Assembly (NCBI GenBank): GCA_046154585.1 | Contig: JBJXDX010000090.1 | Location: forward strand, 1 to 64,000 | Reading direction: 5' to 3' | Source: CADEFX01 sp046154585 | Lineage (GTDB): Bacteria; Pseudomonadota; Alphaproteobacteria; Rhizobiales; Hyphomicrobiaceae | DNA length: 64,000 bases | Program-made: the position numbers and the translations under genes | In this document: positions 27,586 through 36,519 of the stretch, in pieces | Layout of the letters: every line of letters starts with the position of its first letter | How positions within the stretch are numbered: the first letter of the stretch is position 1 | The notes under the pieces: generated by a model | Database searches by the model: none | Seen by the model: only the letters and a program-made list of their open reading frames with translations | What the model was told of the DNA's origin: nothing

Positions 27586-28473
27586 TCAGCCGAGGTAGCG
27601 ATGCACGAAGGCGATGATGCGCTCCATGGCCTTGGGCGCGTTGGGGCCGCTGGCGTTGCGAACGACGAAGCCTTCGACCTCATCGGGATAGAGCGCCAGA
27701 TCGACCTCGCCGCCGCGCTGGCGATAGGACGCGACGAAGCGGTCCAGGTCCGGCCGCGGATGCATCATGTCCTTCTCGCCTTGGACATAGAGCACGGGCG
27801 GCAGCGTCACCGGCTCTCCGCGCTCGAGGATCCGCACGGGGTTGCCTTCCTCCATCGCCTCCTCGCTGCCCCAGTATTTCATGTGCAAAGGCAGCACGCG
27901 GTCGATGGCCTCGGGATAGGTTCCGCCACCGGCTTTGAGCTTCTGCGCGTAGTGATAGCGCGCCCGCGGATCGATGACGGGCCAGCAATTGACGAAGCAC
28001 TGCAGCTTCGCATCGATACTGCCATGTCCGTCGAGCTTGAGCGCCGCGTAGCGCGGATCGTCGGGCCGCATAGCGATCAGCATGCCCTGATGTCCGCCGC
28101 TGGAAATGCCGATCCCGCCGACCTTATCCGGCCGGATCTTGAGCTGGCCCGCGCGCGACTTGAGCCAGCGGATGGCGTAGTGGATGTCGGCAATCGATCC
28201 CGGGTAGCCGGCATGCGGCGGCATGCGGAAATCCAGCGCAGCCACGACCACGCCGCTCCTGGCCAGCGCTTCGCAGAGGACCGTATCGTTCATACGGTCG
28301 CCGGTGCACCAGGCGCCGCCGTGCAGATCGATCATCAGGGGAAACGGGCCGTTGCCGCGGGGCTTGTAGAGGCGTGCCAGCAGCGACGCCTCGCCGTCGC
28401 GAAGATACTCGACGTCCTCGACGTCGATTTGGTAGCCGCTCTTGGCGCGGGGCGCCGATGCCGTTGTGGCCAT
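27586..28473 (-). CDS. Alpha/beta-hydrolase of the hormone-sensitive-lipase type
   Basis: This 295-residue esterase-like enzyme has the oxyanion motif LMIDLHGGAWCTGDRM near residue 48, the nucleophile elbow GGIGISSGGHQGMLIA (Ser in GxSxG), and a probable acid Asp in VLYVQGEKDMMHPRPDL. The expected catalytic His position falls in VEGFVVRNASG, which lacks a clear histidine, so activity should be tested. I start at the ATG at 28473, preceded by GAGAGGAAAC. It stands alone between ligD and a repeat element. Confidence 0.85.
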   Translation of the reverse strand: MATTASAPRAKSGYQIDVEDVEYLRDGEASLLARLYKPRGNGPFPLMIDLHGGAWCTGDRMNDTVLCEALARSGVVVAALDFRMPPHAGYPGSIADIHYAIRWLKSRAGQLKIRPDKVGGIGISSGGHQGMLIAMRPDDPRYAALKLDGHGSIDAKLQCFVNCWPVIDPRARYHYAQKLKAGGGTYPEAIDRVLPLHMKYWGSEEAMEEGNPVRILERGEPVTLPPVLYVQGEKDMMHPRPDLDRFVASYRQRGGEVDLALYPDEVEGFVVRNASGPNAPKAMERIIAFVHRYLG

Positions 28474-28633
28474 GACGTTTCCTCTCCCATGCAGGGCGCG
28501 GCGTTCCGGTTCAGCCCGGCGTATGCCGCAAGTGTCGTTTCTGGAGCGAGGTGCGGAGTCTGGCATGCGGCCCGTGCCGGATACAAGGCCGCGGGCTTTC
28601 GGGCAATGTCTCTATTCAAAATCTCAGATATTC

Positions 28634-28806
28634 GTCATCCTCGAGCGGCGAGCGAATAGCGAGCCGTCTCGGGGATCCAGCGCAAAGAGCGCCGAAGGCT
28701 CGATATCTAAGGCGTCTTCGATGAGTCTTACGCTGGGTCCCCGCGCTTCATGCTGGAAGCATGTCTGCGACATGACACGCCTTCGGCGTGCTCGCGCGAG
28801 GATGAC
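28634..28806. repeat. GTCATCC/GGATGAC-type intergenic repeat
   Basis: This 173-bp element starts GTCATCCTCGAG and ends GAGGATGAC. It belongs to a dispersed family whose ends are inverted (GTCATCC ... GGATGAC) and which occurs at least five times in this window. No gene lies within it. Confidence 0.6.
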
Positions 28807-28892
28807 GGGACCAACTAACACATTTGAGCCTTTGGCCGGTCTGCTCTAAGGTGATGAACCGTTTCACGCCAGCGACCCATCAAAACTCCGGA

Positions 28893-29507
28893 ATGCCCTC
28901 AGTCACCGAAAAGACGACGATACCGTCGCCTCTGGAAGAAGTCTGGCCGTTGTTGCGCGATCCCGCGCTCGTTGCCTCGTGCATTCCGGGCGCCACGCTC
29001 TCTCCCGATCAATCCGATGGCCTCTGGCGCGGCACCATCCGCGTCAAGTTCGGGCCGACCGTGGCGGCGTTCCGCGGCGAGGCCTCGCTGTCGTATGACG
29101 ACGATGCGCACCGCGTGACCATCGAGGGGCGCGGCATCGATCAACGTGGCGCGTCGCGGGCGTTGGCCTCCGGCATCGTTACGGCCACCGGCGCCGATAC
29201 GACCGAGCTCAACATCGACGGCAGTTTCTCCGTCACCGGGCCGCTGGAGACCTTTGCCAACGCCGGCGGCGTGCATGTTGCGCGCGCCCTCCTCGCGGAA
29301 TTCTCCGCCAACATGGCGAAGGTGATCGCTGAGCGCGGCGCGGAAGCCAGATCCGATGCAGCCGCCGAGGCAAGCGTATCCGCGCCCGAGGTGGCAAACT
29401 CTTCCGTCAAGCAACCGGCGCCTGCTGCAGAACTGAGTGCCGGACGACTCCTGTGGCGTGCCTTCCTGTCATGGTGGCACGATCTCTTTCGCAAGAGGAA
29501 ACCCTGA
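28893..29507 (+). CDS. CoxG / SRPBCC-family protein (CO dehydrogenase subunit G-like)
   Basis: This is a 204-residue protein with the SRPBCC lipid-binding-like fold of CoxG: TIPSPLEEVWPLLRDPALVA, then CIPGATLSPDQ, FGPTVAAFRGEASLSYDD and GIVTATGADTTELNIDGSFSVTG. After an alanine-rich linker the C-terminus WRAFLSWWHDLFRKRK is an amphipathic/basic tail that may anchor it to the membrane, as in CoxG. Start is the ATG at 28893; the ATG at 28854 also fits. The next gene, a TPP enzyme, begins 2 nt after its stop, so they form an operon; no CO-dehydrogenase genes are present. Confidence 0.85.
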   Translation: MPSVTEKTTIPSPLEEVWPLLRDPALVASCIPGATLSPDQSDGLWRGTIRVKFGPTVAAFRGEASLSYDDDAHRVTIEGRGIDQRGASRALASGIVTATGADTTELNIDGSFSVTGPLETFANAGGVHVARALLAEFSANMAKVIAERGAEARSDAAAEASVSAPEVANSSVKQPAPAAELSAGRLLWRAFLSWWHDLFRKRKP

Positions 29508-29509
29508 CG

Positions 29510-31177
29510 ATGAGCAAATTCAGTGCAACCGACATGCTCGCCCGCGCCTTCCAGGCCGAAGGCGTCGACACGCTCTTCACGCTGATGGGCGATGCCAACA
29601 TGTATTGGTCGACGGCGATGGCGGCGCTTCCCGGCATGAACGTCATCCACGTGCGGCACGAGCACTGCGCCTGCTCGATGGCGGAGGGCTATACGCGCGC
29701 CACCGGCAAGATCGGTGTCGCCTCGACGACGTGCGGCCCGGGCTTCACGCAGATCATGACCGGCCTGACGATGGCGGCGCGCGCTAACATTCCGATGGTG
29801 GTGTTTGCGGGCGACTCGCCGATTGCTGCGGCATGGTACCTGCAGGAGATCGACATGGCGCCACTCGCCCTGGCGACCGGCTCGCACTACATCGCCGTCC
29901 GGCATATCGACCGCCTGCTCGACAACGTGCGTGAAGCTTTCCAGATCGCCCAACTGGAGCGCCGTCCCGTGGTGCTGAGCGTGCCCATGGATATGCAGAA
30001 GCAGGCGTGGCCGCATTTGACGGACTACACGCCATCCTCCGAGCTCGTGCCGACACCGCAGCGGCCGATCCCCGACCCAGTCATCGTCGACCGCGTGTGC
30101 GACATGATCGCGGAAGCGGAGAAGCCGATCATCGTCGGCGGCCGCGGCGCGACGGCTTCGGGCGCGCGCAAGGCGCTGGAGGCGCTGGCTGAGAAATCGG
30201 GCGCGCTGCTGGCGACGTCGCTGCTGGGCAAGGGCCTGTTCGACGGCAACCCTTATGCGCTCGATATCGCGGGTGCGTTCGCCAGCGATTTCGGCCGCGA
30301 GCGCTTTGCGGAAGCCGATCTCGTGATCGGCGCCGGCGTAGGGCTCGGCCACTACACGACGGAGGGCGGTTATCTGTATCCCGGCGCGCGCGTGGTGCAG
30401 ATCGATACCAACCCGCGCGGCCTGTGGCAGGGCCTGCGCACCGCCGACCTGCACGTGCGCGCCGACGCCAGGGCCGCGGCCGAGGCCATCGCCAATCGCC
30501 TCGATCAGCGCAACATCAAGCGCACGGGCTTCCGCACGGCCGACATGGCCAAGCTCGTGGCCGGCGACTTCCCGCCGGATCGCAAGGAATTCCCGGTGCA
30601 GGCCAACACCGTCGATCCGCGCAAGATGATGATCGAGCTCGATGCCATCATCCCGAAGGACTGGGACATCGTCGTCGGCGGCGGCCACTACTTCAGCATC
30701 GCCATGACGCACATGAAGGGGCGGCCGGCGGAGAAGTATCACGTCATCAACGACTTCGGCGCCATCGGCTCGGGCCTGCCCGCGGCGGCCGGCGTTGCGG
30801 TCGCGCGCGGCGACGGCAAGGTGCTGCTGATCGAGGGCGACGGCAGCTTGATGATGCACATCCAGGAGCTGGAGACGATCCGCCGGCATGGCATCCAGAT
30901 GCTTATCGCCATCATGAACGACGGCGGCTACGGCGCGGAGTTCCACAAATTCCGCGCCAACAAGATCGACCCGTCCGGGGCCATCCATGGACGCGGCGAT
31001 ATTGCTGCTGCGGCGACGGGCCTTGGCCTGCGCGGCGCAACGGTCAACCAGATGGGGAAGATGGAAGGGCTGTTCCGCGACCATCGCGCCGCCAACATCG
31101 CCAGCCTGTGGGACATCCACACGGACGACCTGATCCCCTCGCGCAGCTATCGACGCGTGCATTACGGCGAGGCGTGA
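29510..31177 (+). CDS. Thiamine-pyrophosphate-dependent enzyme (acetolactate synthase-like)
   Basis: This 555-residue TPP enzyme has the three usual domains. The N-terminal PYR domain has FTLMGDANMYW and the catalytic Glu in HVRHEHCACSMAEGYTRATG; the central domain has PIIVGGRGATASGARKAL and the nucleotide-like GARVVQIDTNPRG; the C-terminal PP domain has the TPP/Mg motif EGDGSLMMHIQELETIRR ... IMNDGGYGAE. The FAD-type site of acetolactate synthase is not obvious. Substrate is unknown; relatives decarboxylate 2-oxo acids or act on acyl-CoA. It is coupled to the CoxG-like gene. GAGGAAACCC precedes the ATG. Confidence 0.9.
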   Translation: MSKFSATDMLARAFQAEGVDTLFTLMGDANMYWSTAMAALPGMNVIHVRHEHCACSMAEGYTRATGKIGVASTTCGPGFTQIMTGLTMAARANIPMVVFAGDSPIAAAWYLQEIDMAPLALATGSHYIAVRHIDRLLDNVREAFQIAQLERRPVVLSVPMDMQKQAWPHLTDYTPSSELVPTPQRPIPDPVIVDRVCDMIAEAEKPIIVGGRGATASGARKALEALAEKSGALLATSLLGKGLFDGNPYALDIAGAFASDFGRERFAEADLVIGAGVGLGHYTTEGGYLYPGARVVQIDTNPRGLWQGLRTADLHVRADARAAAEAIANRLDQRNIKRTGFRTADMAKLVAGDFPPDRKEFPVQANTVDPRKMMIELDAIIPKDWDIVVGGGHYFSIAMTHMKGRPAEKYHVINDFGAIGSGLPAAAGVAVARGDGKVLLIEGDGSLMMHIQELETIRRHGIQMLIAIMNDGGYGAEFHKFRANKIDPSGAIHGRGDIAAAATGLGLRGATVNQMGKMEGLFRDHRAANIASLWDIHTDDLIPSRSYRRVHYGEA

Positions 31178-31187
31178 CAAGGAAAAT

Positions 31188-31339
31188 GTCATCCTCGCGC
31201 TTGTCGCGAGGATCCATGGTTCGGCAAAGGCGAGGCTGTTCATTTGGCGAGAGCGTCGCCGCTACAGCTGCCGCTCCATGGAATAACCACCATCGGAACT
31301 CGCGGAACGATGGGTCCTCGGAACAAGTCCGAGGATGAC
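31188..31339. repeat. GTCATCC/GGATGAC-type intergenic repeat
   Basis: This 152-bp element starts GTCATCCTCGCGCTTGTCGC and ends TCCGAGGATGAC. It fills the gap between the TPP-enzyme gene and cinA. Its ends match those of 28634-28806 and 53907-54021. Confidence 0.6.
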
Positions 31340-31384
31340 ACCGAGAGCGTGGCGAGGGCGTGCCTCAAGTGACCCGAGCGCAAC

Positions 31385-32587
31385 CTACTTCAACACCCGC
31401 CGGGCGAAGCTCAGCAGGTTGATGACGGCGTACTCGCGAACGCGGGTGCGGTCTTGCGGCATGACGGCGCGATCGGTGTGATCGCCACCGTCCAACGAAA
31501 CGGCCGAATAGACCGTACCGAACGGCTCGCCTTCATCGGGGCGCGCGGCGACGACGGCGAGGCCGATGCTGGCGCCGTACTGCTTGCGCACCCGCGCGGC
31601 AGCAGCCGCAGCGCGCTTGTCCGGCGACAGGGCTGCATGCTCTGGGCCGCCGGCATCTGGTCCGATGGTTGACCCGAGGAAGGTCTGCATTTCGGGATCG
31701 AGCGCGCTCATGCGCGAGGACAGTATCCCGCCGGTGATGGACTCGGCGGCAGCTACGGTTCTTTTCGTCTCGCGCAACTGCCTCAGGATCACGAACTCCA
31801 TCGACTCGTCGTCGATGCCGAACACCGCGTCGCCGAGGATGCCGCGGATCAGCTTCTCCTCGCCATCGAGGATATTTTTCGCCGTCGCCTCGTCGTCGCA
31901 TTTGGCCACCACGCGCACCTTGATGCCGTCGATGCCGCTGGCCTGGAAGGCGATGGTCGGATTGCCGAGCGTGTCCAGCTCCTTCATGCGGTCAGTGAGC
32001 AGCTCGTCGATGCCCGATTCACTCAGGCCCCAGCTCCGCAGAACGCGGCTGCGGATGACGGCCGATTGCCCCGACCGGCGCCGCAGATCCGGCAGCACGG
32101 TGCCCGTGAACATCTCCTTCATCTCGCGCGGGACTCCCGGCACGGCGTAGATCACCTTGTCGCCGACCGGGCAGACGAGGCCCGGCGCCGTGCCCGGCAT
32201 CTGCGCAATGGGCGACGCCCCGACGGGGATGTCCGCCTGGTGCAGGTTGTTGGCCGACATGACGCGGCCACGCACCTCGAACATGTGGCGGATCTTGGCG
32301 GCGATGACGTCGTCCCGCTTCATCTCCACGCCCATGACACGGGCGATGACATCGCGGGTGATGTCGTCCTGCGTCGGCCCGAGACCGCCGCAGCAGATCA
32401 CGGCATCGCTGCGTTCGAGCGCCTGCCGGATGCAGCCTTCGATGCGGCCGAAGTTGTCGCCAACCTTGACCTGAAAAAGCGAGTCGATGCCCGCCAGCGC
32501 GAGCTGCTCGCCGATCCAAGCCGAATTGCTGTCGACGATGATGCCGAGCAGCAGCTCGGTCCCGATCGCAACCACCTCGCAACGCAT
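31385..32587 (-). CDS. cinA: CinA-like protein (competence/damage-inducible, nicotinamide-nucleotide processing)
   Basis: This 400-residue protein has an N-terminal MoaB-like COG1058 domain (CEVVAIGTELLLGIIVDSNS, CCGGLGPTQDDITRDV, YAVPGVPREMKEMF) and a C-terminal NMN-deamidase-like domain. The latter is degenerate: AESITGG replaces the usual AESCTGG, and the TGIAGP segment is changed to AVVAARPDEGEPFGTVY. ADP-ribose pyrophosphatase activity of the N-domain is therefore more secure than amidase activity. I start at ATG 32587 (MRCEVVAIG), where the family begins. Confidence 0.88.
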   Translation of the reverse strand: MRCEVVAIGTELLLGIIVDSNSAWIGEQLALAGIDSLFQVKVGDNFGRIEGCIRQALERSDAVICCGGLGPTQDDITRDVIARVMGVEMKRDDVIAAKIRHMFEVRGRVMSANNLHQADIPVGASPIAQMPGTAPGLVCPVGDKVIYAVPGVPREMKEMFTGTVLPDLRRRSGQSAVIRSRVLRSWGLSESGIDELLTDRMKELDTLGNPTIAFQASGIDGIKVRVVAKCDDEATAKNILDGEEKLIRGILGDAVFGIDDESMEFVILRQLRETKRTVAAAESITGGILSSRMSALDPEMQTFLGSTIGPDAGGPEHAALSPDKRAAAAAARVRKQYGASIGLAVVAARPDEGEPFGTVYSAVSLDGGDHTDRAVMPQDRTRVREYAVINLLSFARRVLK

Positions 32588-32818
32588 TGGGAGCCCCCGT
32601 AGGCTGTCGTTTCTTGCCGGTGCAATGATCCTTTTTGGGCCCATCGTTCTCACATACCGGCGCCCATCCGGCAAGCGGACGATGCGAGCGGCGGGACGTG
32701 CCGCCATAGCAGGTGCGACATCGCAGCCCTGCGAGAACAGGGGAGCGTCGGGCGATCGATGGCGCTATCATCTCAGGTGAGAGGGGCTGATCAGCATGCC
32801 CCCGCCCGGAGGAAATCA

Positions 32819-33775
32819 ATGACGTCGAAAGTTATCCTTGTTCCCCCATCGGAAGAGACTGGCAAGCTGGCCCAGGAGATGGCGCCGAGCGGAATTGAGC
32901 TGATCCTGGCACGGGGCGAGGGCATCGAGCGCAACGATGCGCTGGCCGATGCCAAATACATGATCTGCTATCCCAACGTGCGCATGGAGGATGCTTTCTA
33001 TAAGGCCGCACCCAACCTCCGCCTGGTGCAGCTTCTGAGCGCCGGCTTCGATGCCGTGGATATCAACGCCTCCAAGCGCGCCAAGGTGCCGGTGTGCAAC
33101 AACGGCGGGGCCAATGCCATCTCAGTGGCCGAGCATGCGCTCATGCTGATGCTCACGGTGGCACGGCGGGTCGTCTGGCAGCATGCCAACGTGTCGGCCG
33201 GGCGCTGGCGCGGCAACGGTCCGGCGCCGGCCATGTATGAGCTCGCCAACAAGACGCTCGGCATCGTCGGGCTCGGCACCATCGGCAAGAAGGTCGCCCG
33301 CTACGGCCGCGCCTTCGGCATGAACGTGCAGTACTACGACATCAAGCGCCTGAGCGAGGGCGAGGCGGATGCGCTCGGCGTGCAGTTCCGGCTGCTGCGC
33401 GAGCTGATCCGCACTTCGGACTTCATATCGCTGAACGTGCCGCTCGACAACTCCACCCGCCACATGATCGGCGCGGCCGAGCTGGCGCTGATGAAGCCGA
33501 CCGCGATCCTCGTCAACACCAGCCGCGGACCGGTCATCGACGAGACGGCGCTCTATCGCACGCTGAGCCAGGGCAAGATTTTCGGCGCGGGTCTGGACGT
33601 CTTCGACCAGGAGCCGCCGCCCGCCGACAATCCGCTGCTGAAGCTCGACAACGTCATTCTCACCGCGCATTTCGCCGGCCCGACGTCAGACAATCACGTC
33701 GCCCGCTTCCGCAATGCCTTCGACAACGTCGAGCGCATGGAGCGCGGCGAGCCGCCGCTGTGGGTGGTGGCGTAA
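32819..33775 (+). CDS. D-isomer-specific 2-hydroxyacid dehydrogenase
   Basis: This 318-residue NAD(P)-dependent dehydrogenase interconverts a 2-hydroxy acid and a 2-oxo acid. The nucleotide motif LGIVGLGTIGKKVARYGRAF is near residue 150, the substrate Arg is in VNTSRGPVIDE, a catalytic Glu in FDQEPPP, and the His in ILTAHFAGPTSDN near residue 287. CNNGGANAISVAEHALMLML is also typical. GGAGG precedes the ATG at 32819. It lies upstream of the GntR/TRAP cluster; a shared role in hydroxy-acid catabolism is possible but not shown. Confidence 0.92.
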   Translation: MTSKVILVPPSEETGKLAQEMAPSGIELILARGEGIERNDALADAKYMICYPNVRMEDAFYKAAPNLRLVQLLSAGFDAVDINASKRAKVPVCNNGGANAISVAEHALMLMLTVARRVVWQHANVSAGRWRGNGPAPAMYELANKTLGIVGLGTIGKKVARYGRAFGMNVQYYDIKRLSEGEADALGVQFRLLRELIRTSDFISLNVPLDNSTRHMIGAAELALMKPTAILVNTSRGPVIDETALYRTLSQGKIFGAGLDVFDQEPPPADNPLLKLDNVILTAHFAGPTSDNHVARFRNAFDNVERMERGEPPLWVVA

Positions 33776-33784
33776 AGACCTCCT

Positions 33785-33948
33785 TAGTGTCCCGATTCCG
33801 AAGTTCGCCGGAGTTCTCGGCTGGGTCCGGGAGCGAACTTCGGAATCAAAAGGACACCGGAGTCATAATCTTGCTCGTGTGATTCAGATCGATAAATTCG
33901 CTCCAGGATCTGCGGCAAATGCCGGCGAATTTCTCGATCATTACGCTA
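33785..33948. repeat. Bipartite palindromic intergenic repeat, copy 1
   Basis: This is a two-part element of about 164 bp. The first half is an inverted repeat with arms GATTCCGAAGTTCGC and GCGAACTTCGGAATC, flanked by TAGTGTCCC/GGACAC. The second has AGATCGATAAATTCGC opposed to GCGAATTTCTCGATC. The same arrangement recurs in the same orientation at 42557-42716. It lies between two convergent genes. Confidence 0.85.
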
Positions 33949-33987
33949 GGCGGGGACAGCGGATACTTGATCGTTATGCACCTTCGG

Positions 33988-34755
33988 CTACTCCCGCCGA
34001 AGGTGACCGTATCTTTCAATGGACCGGGTCAAGTGGTCCCGCATTGCGGCAGCTGCACGATTGGGATCGCGGCTGACAATCATGTCGCGAATGCGTGCAT
34101 GCTCGACGACGAGCCGTCGCAGATAAGTCGAATGCTCCTCCCGCTCCAGACCGTCAAGGCGCACCCTCTGCCGTGGGATGATGAAGCCACCGAGAAACTC
34201 CAGGAAACGGAGAAACTGCGGATTACCGGTCGCTTCAGCAATGGCGCGATGAAAGGCGAAATCCTCCGGCACCGCCATTTCACCGCGCTCGATGGCCTTC
34301 TCGAACCGCGCGTGGGCAAGGGTGATCCGCCGCAGCGCAGCTGGCGCAGCGCGGCGTGCCGCCAACGCGGCGGCCTCAATCTCCACAGCGAGCCTCAGCT
34401 CCAGCACATGCTGGACATCGCTCATCTCGGGGCGGCGTTCGGTGCGCAACCGGAAGGGCCGCCGATCCGCGTCGCTCGCCACATAGGCTCCCGATCCCTG
34501 GCGGGTGGTGACCAGCCCATCAGCCTTGAGGGCTGCAAACGCCTCGCGGATCACCGTCCGGCTCACGCCAAGCGCACGCATCATCTCTTGTTCCGTCGGC
34601 AAGCGGGCTCCAGGGGCCAGCTTTCCCGAGTGGATCTCATTGGCAATGCGCTCCACCACATCCGACGTCAGATTGCGCGCCGGCGCGAGCGGTTCGAGCA
34701 GCACGTGCTTGCCAGCTTTTTCGGCTGATGCTAGCGTTTGAGTATGTCGGGTCAT
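33988..34755 (-). CDS. GntR-family (FadR subfamily) transcriptional regulator
   Basis: This 255-residue regulator has an N-terminal winged helix (LAPGARLPTEQEMMRALGVS, RTVIREAFAALKADGLVTTR, QGSGAYVA) and a C-terminal FCD effector domain (about 95-240) with metal-ligand-like ELRLAVEIEA, DFAFHRAIAEATGN and HARIRDMI. FadR-type regulators respond to carboxylic acids. It is transcribed divergently from the TRAP transporter dctP, 142 nt away, so it probably represses that operon and is relieved by the transported substrate. The ATG at 34755 is used; one 8 codons earlier is possible. Confidence 0.92.
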   Translation of the reverse strand: MTRHTQTLASAEKAGKHVLLEPLAPARNLTSDVVERIANEIHSGKLAPGARLPTEQEMMRALGVSRTVIREAFAALKADGLVTTRQGSGAYVASDADRRPFRLRTERRPEMSDVQHVLELRLAVEIEAAALAARRAAPAALRRITLAHARFEKAIERGEMAVPEDFAFHRAIAEATGNPQFLRFLEFLGGFIIPRQRVRLDGLEREEHSTYLRRLVVEHARIRDMIVSRDPNRAAAAMRDHLTRSIERYGHLRRE

Positions 34756-34897
34756 CGTACAACTTGATACCACCGGCATCGCGGAAATTCAACGCCGCGA
34801 TGCGGCACCGTGGCCGGCGACGCCGTGCGATCGGCCGATGCCGACCCCGCGCCCGGGAAACGGAAGCAAGAAACGATAAATGCACAGGAGGAAATGC

Positions 34898-35893
34898 ATG
34901 CACAGACGATCGATGATGAAGCTGGGATTGTCGGCAGCCGCTGTCACGGGCTTTGGCCTGCCTTCCGCATTTGCTCAAGCCAAGGTGGTTCTCAAAGCCA
35001 CTGACGTGCATCCCCTCGGCTATCCGACGGTCGAGGCCGTGGAACGGATGGGCAAAAAGCTTTCCGCGGCCACGAACGGGCGCATCTCGATACAGATGTA
35101 CCCCTCGATGCAACTCGGCGGCGAGAAGGAGATGATCGAGCAGGCCCAGCTGGGCGCCCTGCAGATCGCACGCATCTCGGTCGGCCCGATGGGTCCGCTC
35201 GTGCCCGAGTTCAACGTCTTCAACCTGCCCTTCGTCTTCCGCGATGTCGCCCACATGGAAAAAGTGATCGACGGCGAGATCGGCGCCGAGCTGATGAAGA
35301 AACTCACCGAGCACCCGACCGCAAACCTCGTCGGCCTCTGCTACATGAACGCCGGCGTGCGCAACGTCTACAACAGCAAGAAGCCGATCGAGAAGGTGGA
35401 GGACCTGAAGGGGCTCAAGATCCGCATGATGGGCAATCCCCTGTTCGTCGACACCATGAACGCGCTCGGCGGCAATGGTGTCGCGATGGGCTTCGATCAG
35501 CTCATCAATGGCATGCAGACGGGTGTCGTCGACGGCGCGGAGAACAACGAGCCGAGCTACGACTCGGGCCAACACTATCGCTACGCCAAATTCTATTCGA
35601 AGACCGGCCACCTGATGATTCCGGAGATCCTCGTGTTCTCCAAGAAGAGCTTCGAGGCGCTTTCGAAGGACGATCAGGCGCTCATCGTGAAGCTCGCCAA
35701 GGAGGCCCAAATGGAGCAGAGAGGACTCTGGTACGAGCGGGAGGCGGCGGCGCTCAAGAAAATGAAGGAGGCCGGCGCGGTCGTCAACGACGTGGCCGAC
35801 AAGCAAGGCTTCCAAAACGCCGTGAAGCCCGTCTGGGAGAAGTACGGCGCTGCACACAAGGGCCTCATCGAACGTATCAACGCCGTGAAGTAG
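34898..35893 (+). CDS. dctP: TRAP transporter substrate-binding protein (DctP family)
   Basis: This is a periplasmic binding protein of about 331 residues. The N-terminus MHRRSMMKLGLSAAAVTGFG ends in a cleavable signal (PSAFAQA). The body shows DctP landmarks: YPSMQLGGEKEMIEQAQLGA, the helix FNVFNLPFVFRDVAHMEKV, and the ligand-contacting Arg region DLKGLKIRMMGNPLFVDTM, with GMQTGVVDGAENNEPSYDS later. AGGAGG at 34886-34891 sets the start at 34898. It is the first gene of a dctP-dctQ-dctM operon facing a GntR regulator. The ligand is probably a C4-type or sugar acid, not determinable here. Confidence 0.95.
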   Translation: MHRRSMMKLGLSAAAVTGFGLPSAFAQAKVVLKATDVHPLGYPTVEAVERMGKKLSAATNGRISIQMYPSMQLGGEKEMIEQAQLGALQIARISVGPMGPLVPEFNVFNLPFVFRDVAHMEKVIDGEIGAELMKKLTEHPTANLVGLCYMNAGVRNVYNSKKPIEKVEDLKGLKIRMMGNPLFVDTMNALGGNGVAMGFDQLINGMQTGVVDGAENNEPSYDSGQHYRYAKFYSKTGHLMIPEILVFSKKSFEALSKDDQALIVKLAKEAQMEQRGLWYEREAAALKKMKEAGAVVNDVADKQGFQNAVKPVWEKYGAAHKGLIERINAVK

Positions 35894-35977
35894 CTGCGGC
35901 ACCAAGCGCCGGCAGCGCACACTCTCACGAAGTGCTGCCGGCTGGCAGGGCTGGGGGGACCAACGAGTGATGCCAGG

Positions 35978-36496
35978 ATGAGCTTCTATTTCCAGGCCAT
36001 GGATGCGCTCCACCGGGCCTGCCTGTTTCTCGCGGGTCTTGCCCTGGTCGTCATCACGCTGATCATCCCGTGGGGCGTATTTACGCGCTACGTGCTGAAC
36101 AGCGCATCGTCCTGGCCGGAGCCGCTGGCCATCCTTCTCATGATCTGGCTGTCATTCCTGTCGGCCGTGATCTGCTATCGGGAGCATCTGCACATCGCGG
36201 TCGGCTGGATTCCCAACCTGCTTGCCGAGCGCCCGCGCGCGGCCCTCGGTATCCTGATCGAGCTTGCCATGATGGCGACCAACCTTTTCCTGCTCTGGTT
36301 CGGCATCGGGCTCGTCAAGACGACGTGGTTTCAAAGCATTGCTGAGTTTCCGGCGATCTCGGTCGGCGTCTCCTACCTGCCCGTGCCGATCGGCGGCGCG
36401 ATCACCGCGCTTTTCGTCATCGAGCGCTACATGAAGGGCAACTACTTCCCACCACCGCCGGAAAGCGATGCGCTGCATACGATCTCGTCCGAGTAG
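35978..36496 (+). CDS. dctQ: TRAP transporter small permease (DctQ family)
   Basis: This 172-residue inner-membrane subunit has four membrane helices; family motifs are LIIPWGVFTRYVLNSASSWP near residue 30 and ICYREHLHIAVGWIPNLLAE near residue 65. It pairs with the large permease and mediates Na+-coupled uptake. It lies between dctP and dctM on the same strand. Confidence 0.93.
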   Translation: MSFYFQAMDALHRACLFLAGLALVVITLIIPWGVFTRYVLNSASSWPEPLAILLMIWLSFLSAVICYREHLHIAVGWIPNLLAERPRAALGILIELAMMATNLFLLWFGIGLVKTTWFQSIAEFPAISVGVSYLPVPIGGAITALFVIERYMKGNYFPPPPESDALHTISSE

Positions 36497-36519
36497 GTTC
36501 CAAGCACCCGGGGAATAGA

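Noticed and set aside
29141..31243. Minus-strand open frame of 700 codons opposite the TPP-enzyme gene
   Set aside because: It is antisense to a clear TPP enzyme with all motifs; length is due to high GC, and the translation has no recognisable domain.
34756..34897. Possible GntR/FadR operator between the regulator and dctP
   Set aside because: GGTATCAAGTTGTACGATGACC has only weak symmetry; not enough for an operator call.
34637..36013. Minus-strand frame of 458 codons opposite dctP
   Set aside because: Antisense to the TRAP operon; overlaps GntR and dctP and lacks protein-like domains.
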